Shown here: positions 1 through 5,087 of the stretch, in pieces
How the letters are laid out: every line of letters begins with the position of its first letter
Position numbering within the stretch: position 1 is the first letter of the stretch
From: an uncultured Treponema sp.
GTDB taxonomy: Bacteria; Spirochaetota; Spirochaetia; Treponematales; Treponemataceae
DNA: 5,087 nt
Reading direction: 5' to 3'
NCBI GenBank assembly: GCA_937891125.1
Contig: CALAEZ010000277.1
Span: 1 to 5,087, forward strand
Position numbers and translations under genes: made by a program
The notes under the pieces: generated by a model
What the model was told of the DNA's origin: nothing
The model's database searches: none
The model's input: only the letters and a program-made list of their open reading frames with translations

Positions 1-984
1 GGGCAAGAATTCCGCTCGTACGGTGCAAACTTGCTTTTTGTAAGCGCATCTACCGAGCCAATAAGCGAGGATGCTATTACTAAGGCGGTCTCGCTTATTC
101 CAGGCGGAAAGCTTGTTGGAGCCACTCCCTTCCGCTATGAAAGCATAAAGATTAATAATCAGCCGTTTATGGTAGCTGGCACTGATTTTCTGCAAGTGCA
201 AAAGACAAGCCCGTACTGGCTTATTAACGGAAGCTACCCGACAGACGCACACAGCGTGCTTATTGGGCAGACCGTTTCGCAGGCGGTAGCCATGAATGTG
301 GGAAACGAGCTTACGGTTACCGGCGTAGACAAGGACGGTGGCGCTTTTAGCGAAAAGTTTACGGTTTCTGGCGTTGTGCAGACAGGCGGAAGCGAAGAAG
401 AGTGCGTGTACATGAGCCTTTCTGCTCTTGAATCGCTTATGAAATCTTCCGGCACGGTTGATGTTGTAGAGTGTTCGGTCAGTGCAAGCGGAAATGAGCT
501 TGACAAGATTGCAGAAAGCATTGAAGACGCTTCGCTTGGCGTGCATCCGCGGGCAGTAAAGCGGCTTGCAAAATCAGAAGGCACGGTGCTTACAAAGCTT
601 CAGTCGCTTGTCTACATTGTAACGCTTGTCGTGCTTATTCTTACGATGGTCTGCGTTGCAACCACGATGATGGCGGTTGTTGCAGAGCGCAGACAGGAAA
701 TCGGGCTTAAAAAGTCGCTGGGAGCTTCAAACCAGAGCATTGTGGTGGAGTTTTTAGGCGAAGGGCTTTTTTTGGGCGCGTTAGGCGGCATTTTAGGCGT
801 AGTGTTGGGCTTTGCGTTTGCCGAAGCAGTAAGCAAAAACGTGTTTACGCGAAGCATTGCGTTTCAGCCGCTTTTAATTCCCGTGACGATTATTGCAAGC
901 GTTGTGGTCACGGGACTTGCCTGTCTGCTTCCCGTGCGCAGTGCAACCGAAGTAGACCCAGCATTAGTACTTAAGGGGGAATAA
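1..984 (+). CDS. ABC transporter permease, FtsX/MacB type (5' truncated)
   Basis: The reading frame is open from base 1 and ends at TAA 982-984, giving 327 residues; the true start lies upstream. The TTG at 31 is not the start, because the ten preceding codons (GQEFRSYGAN) continue a motif typical just after the first membrane helix of MacB-type permeases. Residues 1 to about 200 form an extracytoplasmic MacB_PCD-like domain. Three membrane segments follow, near residues 203-227, 255-276 and 291-310. Between the first two is the FtsX-family loop AERRQEIGLKKSLGAS (228-243), which contacts the ATPase. The C-terminus, PVRSATEVDPALVLKGE, is the family's usual ending. Such permeases usually do not move solutes through a channel; they transmit ATPase strokes to a periplasmic domain, as in lipoprotein release, efflux or cell-wall enzyme control. 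The substrate is not visible. The stretch GTDF...SPYWLINGSYP (window residues about 60-80) recalls permeases of P19/Tpd iron operons, from memory only. Confidence 0.93.
   Translation, partial: GQEFRSYGANLLFVSASTEPISEDAITKAVSLIPGGKLVGATPFRYESIKINNQPFMVAGTDFLQVQKTSPYWLINGSYPTDAHSVLIGQTVSQAVAMNVGNELTVTGVDKDGGAFSEKFTVSGVVQTGGSEEECVYMSLSALESLMKSSGTVDVVECSVSASGNELDKIAESIEDASLGVHPRAVKRLAKSEGTVLTKLQSLVYIVTLVVLILTMVCVATTMMAVVAERRQEIGLKKSLGASNQSIVVEFLGEGLFLGALGGILGVVLGFAFAEAVSKNVFTRSIAFQPLLIPVTIIASVVVTGLACLLPVRSATEVDPALVLKGE
973..980 (+). promoter_or_regulatory. Ribosome binding site of the ABC ATPase, inside the permease gene
   Basis: AAGGGGGA lies seven bases before the ATG at 988 and overlaps the last codons of the permease. 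The stop codon and the next start are only three bases apart. This supports the ATG at 988 as the start and suggests translational coupling of the two subunits. Confidence 0.75.
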
Positions 985-987
985 ATT

Positions 988-1659
988 ATGGCGTTGTTAG
1001 AGATTAAGAATGTGTCGAAGTTATATAGCGGTGGAACGGTAAAGGCCTTGAATGATGTAAGCCTTACGGTTGAGAAAGGCGAATGGGTTGCCATTATGGG
1101 GCCGAGCGGAAGCGGAAAAAGCACGATGATGAATATTATCGGCTGCATGGATAAGCCATCTCTTGGCGAAGTCATTTTAGACGGAAAGGACATTGCGCAT
1201 GAGCCGAGCCGCCGCCTTACCGAAATTCGCCGTGACAAAATCGGGCTTATTTTCCAGCAGTTTCATTTGGTAAACTATCTTACTGCGGTTGAAAACGTTA
1301 TGGTCGCGCAGTATTACCATTCTATGCCTGACGAAAAAGAAGCACTAGAAGCGTTGGAGCGCGTGGGGCTTTCTCACCGTGCAAAGCACCTTCCAAGCCA
1401 GCTTTCTGGCGGCGAGCAGCAGCGCGTGTGCATTGCCCGTGCGCTTATAAACCATCCACAGCTGATTCTTGCCGATGAGCCGACCGGAAACTTGGACGAA
1501 GCGAACGAAAACATGGTGATAGACATCTTTAAGAAGCTGCATGCAGAAGGACGCACGATTATTGTGGTAACCCACGCGCCCGAAGTCGCCGCCTTTGCCC
1601 AGCGCACCATTGTGCTTGAACACGGTAAGTACGCCCGCGAAATTAAAAATAACGCATAA
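988..1659 (+). CDS. ABC transporter ATP-binding protein, LolD/MacB family
   Basis: This 223-residue cytoplasmic ATPase has the normal length for a stand-alone LolD/MacB-type nucleotide-binding subunit. All motifs are intact: Walker A GPSGSGKST (38-46), Q-loop FQQ (89-91), signature LSGGEQQR (139-146), Walker B LILADE with catalytic Glu164, the D-loop GNLD (167-170) and the H-loop histidine 196 in VVTHAP. The protein dimerises and drives the FtsX-type permease encoded immediately upstream. The three-base gap and the shared ribosome binding site region show one operon. It is the last gene of that operon, because a strong terminator follows 14 bases after the stop codon. The family assignment is secure. 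The transported or released substrate cannot be told from the ATPase; lipoprotein release, peptide or drug efflux, and P19-type iron uptake all use this kind of subunit. Confidence 0.96.
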   Translation: MALLEIKNVSKLYSGGTVKALNDVSLTVEKGEWVAIMGPSGSGKSTMMNIIGCMDKPSLGEVILDGKDIAHEPSRRLTEIRRDKIGLIFQQFHLVNYLTAVENVMVAQYYHSMPDEKEALEALERVGLSHRAKHLPSQLSGGEQQRVCIARALINHPQLILADEPTGNLDEANENMVIDIFKKLHAEGRTIIVVTHAPEVAAFAQRTIVLEHGKYAREIKNNA

Positions 1660-1673
1660 ATTGCAAGTTTTGC

Positions 1674-1730
1674 AAAAGAGAGACCGCACGCCTTGAACTT
1701 TGCATCAAGACCGCGCGGTCTTTTTTTTTG
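1674..1730 (+). terminator. Rho-independent terminator of the ABC operon, probably bidirectional
   Basis: AGACCGC (1681-1687) pairs with GCGGTCT (1715-1721) and is followed by a run of nine T's ending at 1729. The purine-rich AAAAGAG before the stem can extend pairing into the T-run. Inside the loop, CTTGA (1692-1696) pairs with TCAAG (1705-1709). On the other strand the same stem is followed by CTCTTTTG, so it could also stop transcription of the convergent reductase gene, whose stop codon is at 1749-1751. Confidence 0.88.
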
Positions 1731-1748
1731 TAAGTAGCATTTTCCTGT

Positions 1749-3479
1749 CTATTTTCCGATATACGAAAGTGCACTGTCGGCGGCGATTTTCCCGAATATG
1801 CAGATGTCGGCAACAGCGTTTCCGCCGAGTCTGTTTGCGCCGTGTACGCCACCGGTTACTTCGCCCGCTGCATACAGGGCGGGAATGCTCTTTTCGCTTG
1901 TGTTCTGCACTTCTGCCTTGGTGTTGATTTTTAAGCCACCCATGGTGTGATGAACGGCAGGCTCACATTCAATTGCGTAAAACGGTGCAGTGCTCAGAAT
2001 TCGCTCCATACTGGCCTTATTTCTGCCAAATTCACGGTCTGAGCCGGACTTGGCGGCGGCATTGTAGGCGGCAATCGTCTTTTCAAGCTCTTCTTTTGGC
2101 ATGGAAAGCTTTTCTGCAAGTTCCTTTATGCTTTCTGCTTCGGTAAGAAACCCTTGCTTTGCATAGCCTTCAATTGCTTTTAGAGAAGCGCGCACGCTCT
2201 GGTCAAATACAAGAAAAGCGGTTTTACCGGTCTGCGAAAGGATTGCACCGGAAACGACATCGCGCGTTTCCATTTCGTTTACAAAGCGTTTTCCATCGCG
2301 GTTTACTAAAATTGCGCCGTTTCCGCGTACTGCTTCTGTTATCATAACGCCAGTTCCACAAACAACCGTCGGGTGCGTCTGAATCTGCTCCATCTGGGTA
2401 AGCGCAGCGTTAAATTTTTCTACCATGGCAAAAGCGTCTCCGGTAGCTCCTGCATGGTTTGTCGTTCCAAAGTCTTTGAGCGAAGGCACATAGCGCGTAA
2501 TCATCTCAGGGTTTGCCCCAAAACCGCCAGTTGCCACGATAACCGCCTTTGCACGAACAGTGTAGTCGCCAGCCTTTGTTGAAACGCGCACGCCGGTAGC
2601 TACGCCATTTTCGCTTAAAATGTCAGTGACGCGGCTGTTTAGGCGGATTTCAGCCCCCTGTTTAAGCGCGGCTTTCTGTAAAAGTGGCACAAGATGCGCT
2701 CCAATGGCAGCTCCCCCTTGCGGGCGGTGAATGCGCTTGTTTGTAGCTCCGCCGAACATGCCAACGTCGCTTAAATCTGCTCCTACCAAATCTGACTGGA
2801 GCCATGCAACGGTGGCGGCAGAATTATCCACGAGCGTGCGCACTAAGGCCGGGTCGTTTAAGTTGTGCCCGCCTTTCATGGTATCTTCGTAAAAAACATC
2901 GGTGGAATCAGTAATGCCAAGTGCTTTTTGCTCTGGCGTGTAGGCTGCGTTTATACCGCCGGTAGAAGAATTGGTGTTTCCGCCGACAATGCCCATTTTT
3001 TCAAGCACGATAACGATTGCACCCTTGCTGGCCGCTTCTGTCGCTGCCGTTAGTCCCGCGCCGCCAGAGCCAATAATTACAATGTCACATTCGGTGTCTT
3101 GGGGAGCGGAAGCTTCTGCATCAATTTTTTTTTTACCGCTTGCTTTTTCTAACGCTTCATCTAATGCGTCAAGCACACCGTCAGAAGTGAGTGTTGCCCC
3201 GGTAACCACGTCTACGTCAGCTGTCTTTTGCGCTTCCAAGAACTGCGCTAAAAGGGCTTCTTCTGCCACGCCTCCAATTTCTGGCGTTTCGCTTTCAGAA
3301 ACAATGTGCGTTTCGGTCACGGCTCCGCCTTTCACGGTGATTGAAACGGTAATGTCGCCGTTGCGTCCTGTACCCGTGCCGGTAAACGTGCCATCTTGAA
3401 GCGCAACGCTTGCCTTAGAGCAGCCAGCTAAAAAAACGGCTACCGTCAAAAGAAAAAATGCTTTTAAAATATGCTTCAT
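1749..3479 (-). CDS. Exported lipoprotein fumarate reductase-type flavoprotein (FMN-binding domain plus FAD domain)
   Basis: The 576-residue protein probably reduces fumarate or a related unsaturated acid outside the cytoplasm. It starts with a lipoprotein signal, MKHILK, a hydrophobic core and the lipobox LAGC with Cys20. Residues about 29-111 are an FMN_bind domain carrying DVVTGATLTS (90-99); in this family the Thr of GAT (Thr96) receives covalent FMN from ApbE. A short linker leads to a FAD_binding_2 domain with GSGGAG (137-142) and Glu160 for FAD. By comparison with flavocytochrome c3, the active-site residues are all present: His369, Thr381, Glu382, Arg385 (the acid pathway), Arg406 (proton donor), His511 and Arg550. 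There is no CxxCH haem motif, so electrons should arrive through the bound FMN, as in other flavinylated extracytoplasmic reductases. The ATG at 3479 is chosen because GAGG sits seven bases upstream and the lipoprotein signal begins there; the frame stays open for 29 more codons, but these look non-coding. Urocanate or acrylate reduction is the main alternative. Confidence 0.93.
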   Translation of the reverse strand: MKHILKAFFLLTVAVFLAGCSKASVALQDGTFTGTGTGRNGDITVSITVKGGAVTETHIVSESETPEIGGVAEEALLAQFLEAQKTADVDVVTGATLTSDGVLDALDEALEKASGKKKIDAEASAPQDTECDIVIIGSGGAGLTAATEAASKGAIVIVLEKMGIVGGNTNSSTGGINAAYTPEQKALGITDSTDVFYEDTMKGGHNLNDPALVRTLVDNSAATVAWLQSDLVGADLSDVGMFGGATNKRIHRPQGGAAIGAHLVPLLQKAALKQGAEIRLNSRVTDILSENGVATGVRVSTKAGDYTVRAKAVIVATGGFGANPEMITRYVPSLKDFGTTNHAGATGDAFAMVEKFNAALTQMEQIQTHPTVVCGTGVMITEAVRGNGAILVNRDGKRFVNEMETRDVVSGAILSQTGKTAFLVFDQSVRASLKAIEGYAKQGFLTEAESIKELAEKLSMPKEELEKTIAAYNAAAKSGSDREFGRNKASMERILSTAPFYAIECEPAVHHTMGGLKINTKAEVQNTSEKSIPALYAAGEVTGGVHGANRLGGNAVADICIFGKIAADSALSYIGK

Positions 3480-3486
3480 GCTCATG

Positions 3487-3490
3487 CCTC
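3487..3490 (-). promoter_or_regulatory. Ribosome binding site deciding the reductase start
   Basis: Reading the minus strand, ACGAGG ends seven bases before the ATG at 3479. For the in-frame ATG at 3485 the gap would be only one base, which is too short. The 3479 start also begins the lipoprotein signal directly. Confidence 0.7.
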
Positions 3491-3510
3491 GTGTGATAAA
3501 GCTTTGTACA

Positions 3511-3573
3511 GGTAACCATACCATAAAAATGCGCTGTTGCGCAAATAGCTTCTTTTTGTTACCCAAAGGTAAT
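3511..3573 (-). promoter_or_regulatory. Reductase leader with small inverted repeats (possible operators)
   Basis: Three small palindromes lie 32 to 95 bases upstream of the reductase start. They are TTACC-CAAA-GGTAA at 3559-3572, TGCGC-TGTT-GCGCA at 3530-3543, and GGTA-ACCA-TACC at 3511-3522. On the minus strand the GC-rich one is followed by five T's, so it could be a weak attenuator hairpin. A weak promoter can be read on the minus strand as TTGCGC, 18 bases, TATGGT, overlapping this palindrome. No regulator family is recognised. Confidence 0.35.
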
Positions 3574-3741
3574 TTCTAAATTTTATAAGGGTGTGAAGGC
3601 TTTTAGGCTGCGAATACCGAATCATGAAAAAAAATTACTGCAAATAACATTATTCTGTTAGTCTTATCATTCCATGTGCTCTATGAATGCTTGCTGCTGT
3701 TCGGTCTCTCTTCAGCTTATTTTTTTTGGGCTAGAAACTGA
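3574..3741. other. Intergenic stretch without a recognisable gene
   Basis: This is the gap between the reductase leader and the ABC ATPase fragment. All three plus frames have early stops. The only open piece (3625-3741, frame 1) gives a hydrophobic string without an ATG or ribosome binding site. It holds runs of A (3627-3634) and T (3720-3727) but no clear terminator, RNA gene or protein homology that I can see. It may be the eroded 5' part of the neighbouring pseudogene. Confidence 0.5.
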
Positions 3742-3954
3742 TTTTATGATTCAGCCGTGGGTGCGCGTAATCTTTTAGAGCAGGTTAGCATTTTAGATTT
3801 AGCCACCTCCAAAATGAGCGAGCGAAGAGGTGGCTAAATGCGGCGCTTGGCTATAGTCCGCGCACTTTTAGTAAAGTCAGCATTTTTATTTACAGACGAG
3901 CCTACTGACGATTTAGATGACGAAAACACACAGAGCTTTCTTGCTTTTTTCTAA
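3742..3954 (+). pseudogene. Remnant of an ABC transporter ATPase (signature to D-loop region)
   Basis: One frame reads LLEQVSILDLATSKMSERRGG, then TAA (3835-3837), then MRRLAIVRALL, FLFTDEPTDDLDDENTQ and a stop at 3952-3954. The order and spacing match ABC ATPases whose signature is of the SGGEMRR type: the helical region, signature, following helix, Walker B (FLFTDE) and D-loop. Walker A, the Q-loop and the H-loop are missing. The stop sits exactly where the signature glutamate (GAA) belongs, the signature serine is Arg (AGA), and the usual EPTG glycine is Asp. It is a separate family member from the intact ATPase at 988-1659, which has GGEQQR. No ribosome binding site precedes the ATG at 3838, so a re-start product is unlikely. 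I infer a dead gene left by deletion and point mutation; identification rests on motif order, not on a search. Confidence 0.8.
3798..3838. repeat. Perfect 12-bp inverted repeat inside the ATPase remnant
   Basis: TTTAGCCACCTC (3798-3809) is the exact reverse complement of GAGGTGGCTAAA (3827-3838), with a 17-base loop. The right arm contains the altered signature codons of the pseudogene, including the premature TAA. There is no U-tract after it, so it is not a standard terminator. It could be a dispersed palindromic element, but the protein alignment keeps normal spacing across it. Confidence 0.9.
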
Positions 3955-3968
3955 TACTAGATTATAAT
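3941..3968 (+). promoter_or_regulatory. Candidate promoter for the AlbA_2 gene
   Basis: A perfect -10 box TATAAT (3963-3968) is preceded at 16 bases by TTGCTT (3941-3946), a weak -35 box matching three of six positions. It overlaps the end of the pseudogene and opens a very AT-rich stretch. Transcription would start near 3975 and give a leader of about 95 bases before the ATG at 4071. Confidence 0.45.
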
Positions 3969-3971
3969 AAC

Positions 3972-4007
3972 TATTAGAATATTATTAGCAAATTATTAGA
4001 ATATTAT
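3972..4007. repeat. 14-bp direct repeat at 22-bp period in the promoter region
   Basis: TATTAGAATATTAT occurs at 3972-3985 and again, exactly, at 3994-4007. The 22-base period is about two helical turns, so two copies of a protein could bind the same face of the DNA just downstream of the TATAAT box. Each copy also ends in a possible -10 box (TATTAT). Confidence 0.8.
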
Positions 4008-4017
4008 GAGAATAAAT

Positions 4018-4044
4018 CTGTCCGATAGCACAGGAGTCGGACAG
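4018..4044 (+). promoter_or_regulatory. Hairpin in the leader of the AlbA_2 gene
   Basis: CTGTCCGA (4018-4025) pairs perfectly with TCGGACAG (4037-4044) around an 11-base loop. No T-run follows, so it is not a terminator. It ends 13 bases before the Shine-Dalgarno region and could protect the message or serve as a binding site. The loop contains AGGAG (4032-4036), which is sequestered from the real start by distance. Confidence 0.6.
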
Positions 4045-4057
4045 GTCACACAGCAGC

Positions 4058-4066
4058 AGGGAGGTG
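4058..4066 (+). promoter_or_regulatory. Strong ribosome binding site of the AlbA_2 gene
   Basis: AGGGAGGTG is a near-perfect anti-16S match; its GGAGG core ends six bases before the ATG at 4071. It fixes the start of the gene. Confidence 0.85.
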
Positions 4067-4070
4067 TCGT

Positions 4071-5087
4071 ATGGAACGCGAAAGCTTACAGACCGAATTT
4101 AAGCGCGAGTTTACCGAAGATTTTAAGTACGCCGTTATCGCCTTTGCAAACACAGACGGCGGCGAGCTTTACTTCGGCATAAACGATGACGGAAGAGCCT
4201 GCGGCATTTCAAATGTAGACGACACCATGCTCCGCATAACCAATATTGTACGCGACGCAATCCGCCCTGATGTTTCACTTTTTACCAAGTGCACGCTTCT
4301 TTCTGTTGAAGAAAAGAGCGTCATCCGCCTTACCGTGCAGCGCGGAACAGCCAAGCCGTACTACTTAAAGGCAAAGGGCATCCGCCCGGAAGGCGTGTAT
4401 GTGCGGCAGGGAGCTTCTTCCGTGCCAGCCTCAGAGGCGGCAATCCTGCAGATGATAAAAGAGGCAAGCTGCTTTGTGTATGAAGACTCCCGCGCTTTAG
4501 AGCAGGAGCTTACGTTTGACTATGCCGAAAAATGCTTTTCAGAACGGGGCGTGGCTTTTTCAGCCGTGCAACAGCGTTCGCTTAATCTTATCGGCACGGA
4601 CGGCATGTATACAAAGCTTGCCCTTTTGCTTTCTGACCAATGCCCACACATCATCAAGGTCGGAATCTTTCAAGGCAGCAACAAAACGCTCTTTAAAGAC
4701 CGTCGCGAATTCGGGGGCTCACTCCTAAAGCAGCTAGAGGACGCTTTCGCCTTTCTTGACCTGTGCAACCGTACCCGCGCCGAAGTCGTCGGCTTAGAGC
4801 GCATCGATACCCGCGACTATCCTGGTGACGCTATTCGCGAAACGCTGCTCAATCTTATCATTCACCGCGATTACGCTGTGCAAAGCCCTGCACTTATCAC
4901 TGTTTTTGACGACCGCATGGAGCTAGTGTCGGTGGGCGGGCTTATGCCAGGAATCGCTTACGATGACATTATGCTGGGAGTGTCCATTGCGCGAAATCCG
5001 CGGCTTGCGAACGTGTTTTACCGTTTACATCTTATCGAGGCTTACGGCACGGGCATCTTCAAAATTAACGAAAGCTACAATGATACC
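4071..5087 (+). CDS. AlbA_2 (Schlafen-like) and GHKL ATPase-domain protein, COG2865 type (3' truncated)
   Basis: The frame is open for 339 codons to the window edge. Residues 1 to about 130 form an AlbA_2 domain: the start LQTEFKREF with Glu9 and Lys11, then AFANTDGGELYFGINDDG (24-41) and a VYVRQGASS element typical of the domain. A middle region without clear motifs leads to an HATPase_c_4-like domain: NLIIHRDYA (261-269, with the N-box Asn and the HRDY motif), FDDRMELVSVGGL (279-291, the DxxxxxxxGG nucleotide-binding element), RNPRLANVF (308-316) and EAYGTGI (323-329). Full-length relatives usually run some 100 to 200 residues further, often ending in a winged-helix domain. They are annotated as predicted transcriptional regulators or RNA/DNA-binding proteins; the biochemical role is mostly unknown, and some occur near defence or mobile genes. 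The gene follows its own promoter region, strong ribosome binding site, direct repeats and leader hairpin, so it appears to be an independent unit, perhaps self-regulated. Confidence 0.92.
   Translation, partial: MERESLQTEFKREFTEDFKYAVIAFANTDGGELYFGINDDGRACGISNVDDTMLRITNIVRDAIRPDVSLFTKCTLLSVEEKSVIRLTVQRGTAKPYYLKAKGIRPEGVYVRQGASSVPASEAAILQMIKEASCFVYEDSRALEQELTFDYAEKCFSERGVAFSAVQQRSLNLIGTDGMYTKLALLLSDQCPHIIKVGIFQGSNKTLFKDRREFGGSLLKQLEDAFAFLDLCNRTRAEVVGLERIDTRDYPGDAIRETLLNLIIHRDYAVQSPALITVFDDRMELVSVGGLMPGIAYDDIMLGVSIARNPRLANVFYRLHLIEAYGTGIFKINESYNDT

Noticed and set aside
1345..1852. Several minus-strand open frames opposite the ABC ATPase and across the terminator
   Set aside because: They overlap conserved motifs of the ATPase or the terminator and show no family features.
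2971..3399. A 142-codon plus-strand open frame opposite the reductase gene
   Set aside because: It is the antisense of the signal, FMN_bind and FAD-binding region, is rich in Ser/Pro/Ala as expected for such shadows, and has no ribosome binding site. The minus-strand protein has unmistakable domain motifs.
3480..3566. N-terminal extension of the reductase by 29 residues to an upstream ATG
   Set aside because: The extension would place the lipoprotein signal inside the protein and lacks a good ribosome binding site. The 3479 ATG has GAGG at seven bases and starts the signal peptide.
3625..3741. A short hydrophobic open frame (IILLVLSFHVLYECLLLF...) before the ATPase remnant
   Set aside because: It has no ATG start, no ribosome binding site and no recognisable family; the hydrophobic look comes from T-rich DNA.
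3798..3838. The palindrome as a Rho-independent terminator of the fragment
   Set aside because: The stem is followed by ATGCGGCGC and not by a T-run on the plus strand, and on the minus strand it is followed by TCTAAAATGC, which is only weakly T-rich.
3838..3954. A small gene starting at the ATG right after the in-frame stop
   Set aside because: It encodes only 38 residues of an ABC ATPase core without ATP-binding motifs, and no ribosome binding site precedes it; the ATG is the internal Met of GGEMRR.
3955..4070. A CRISPR-like repeat or mobile-element end in the AT-rich region
   Set aside because: There are only two 14-bp copies with an 8-bp gap, no further units, no terminal inverted repeats and no target-site duplication.
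4516..4728. A 70-codon plus-strand open frame inside the AlbA_2 gene
   Set aside because: It lies in another frame of a gene with clear domains at both ends and has no own ribosome binding site.

Overview
The window looks like chromosomal DNA of an anaerobic or microaerophilic bacterium of moderate GC content. Frequent CTT leucine codons, a lipoprotein flavocytochrome-type reductase without haem, and a MacB/LolD-type ABC operon would suit a host-associated Treponema-like spirochaete. A Gram-negative-type Firmicute (selenomonad) is not excluded. This assignment is inference from style, not from a marker gene.

Left part (1-1730, + strand): the end of an operon. A 5'-truncated FtsX/MacB-type ABC permease is followed after 3 bases by its ATPase, and a strong U-tract hairpin closes the operon. 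The pair would form an ATP-driven machine working on the outer face of the cytoplasmic membrane. The permease ectodomain weakly recalls the permeases of P19/Tpd-FTR1 iron-uptake operons, but the upstream genes that would settle this lie outside the window.

Centre (1749-3479, - strand): a convergent single gene for an exported lipoprotein reductase. An FMN-binding domain with a covalent-flavinylation motif is fused to a fumarate-reductase-type FAD domain that keeps all the expected catalytic residues. The protein has no haem motif. The hairpin at 1681-1721 can serve both converging units.

Right-centre (3480-4070): non-coding and decayed DNA. It holds the leader of the reductase with small inverted repeats, then about 170 bases with nothing recognisable. 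After that comes a broken fragment of a second ABC ATPase (3742-3954), recognisable from its signature helix, Walker B and D-loop. A TAA stop replaces the glutamate of its signature motif, and that stop lies in one arm of a perfect 12-bp inverted repeat. Next is an AT-rich promoter region with a 14-bp direct repeat at 22-bp period, followed by a hairpin leader.

Right edge (4071-5087, + strand): a 3'-truncated gene for an AlbA_2 (Schlafen-like) plus GHKL-type ATPase-domain protein of the COG2865 kind, with a very strong ribosome binding site. It has its own promoter region and is probably an independent regulatory or accessory gene.

I found no tRNA, rRNA, CRISPR array, insertion sequence or convincing new multigene system. 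The most unusual item is the pseudogene whose inactivating changes coincide with perfection of a palindrome.
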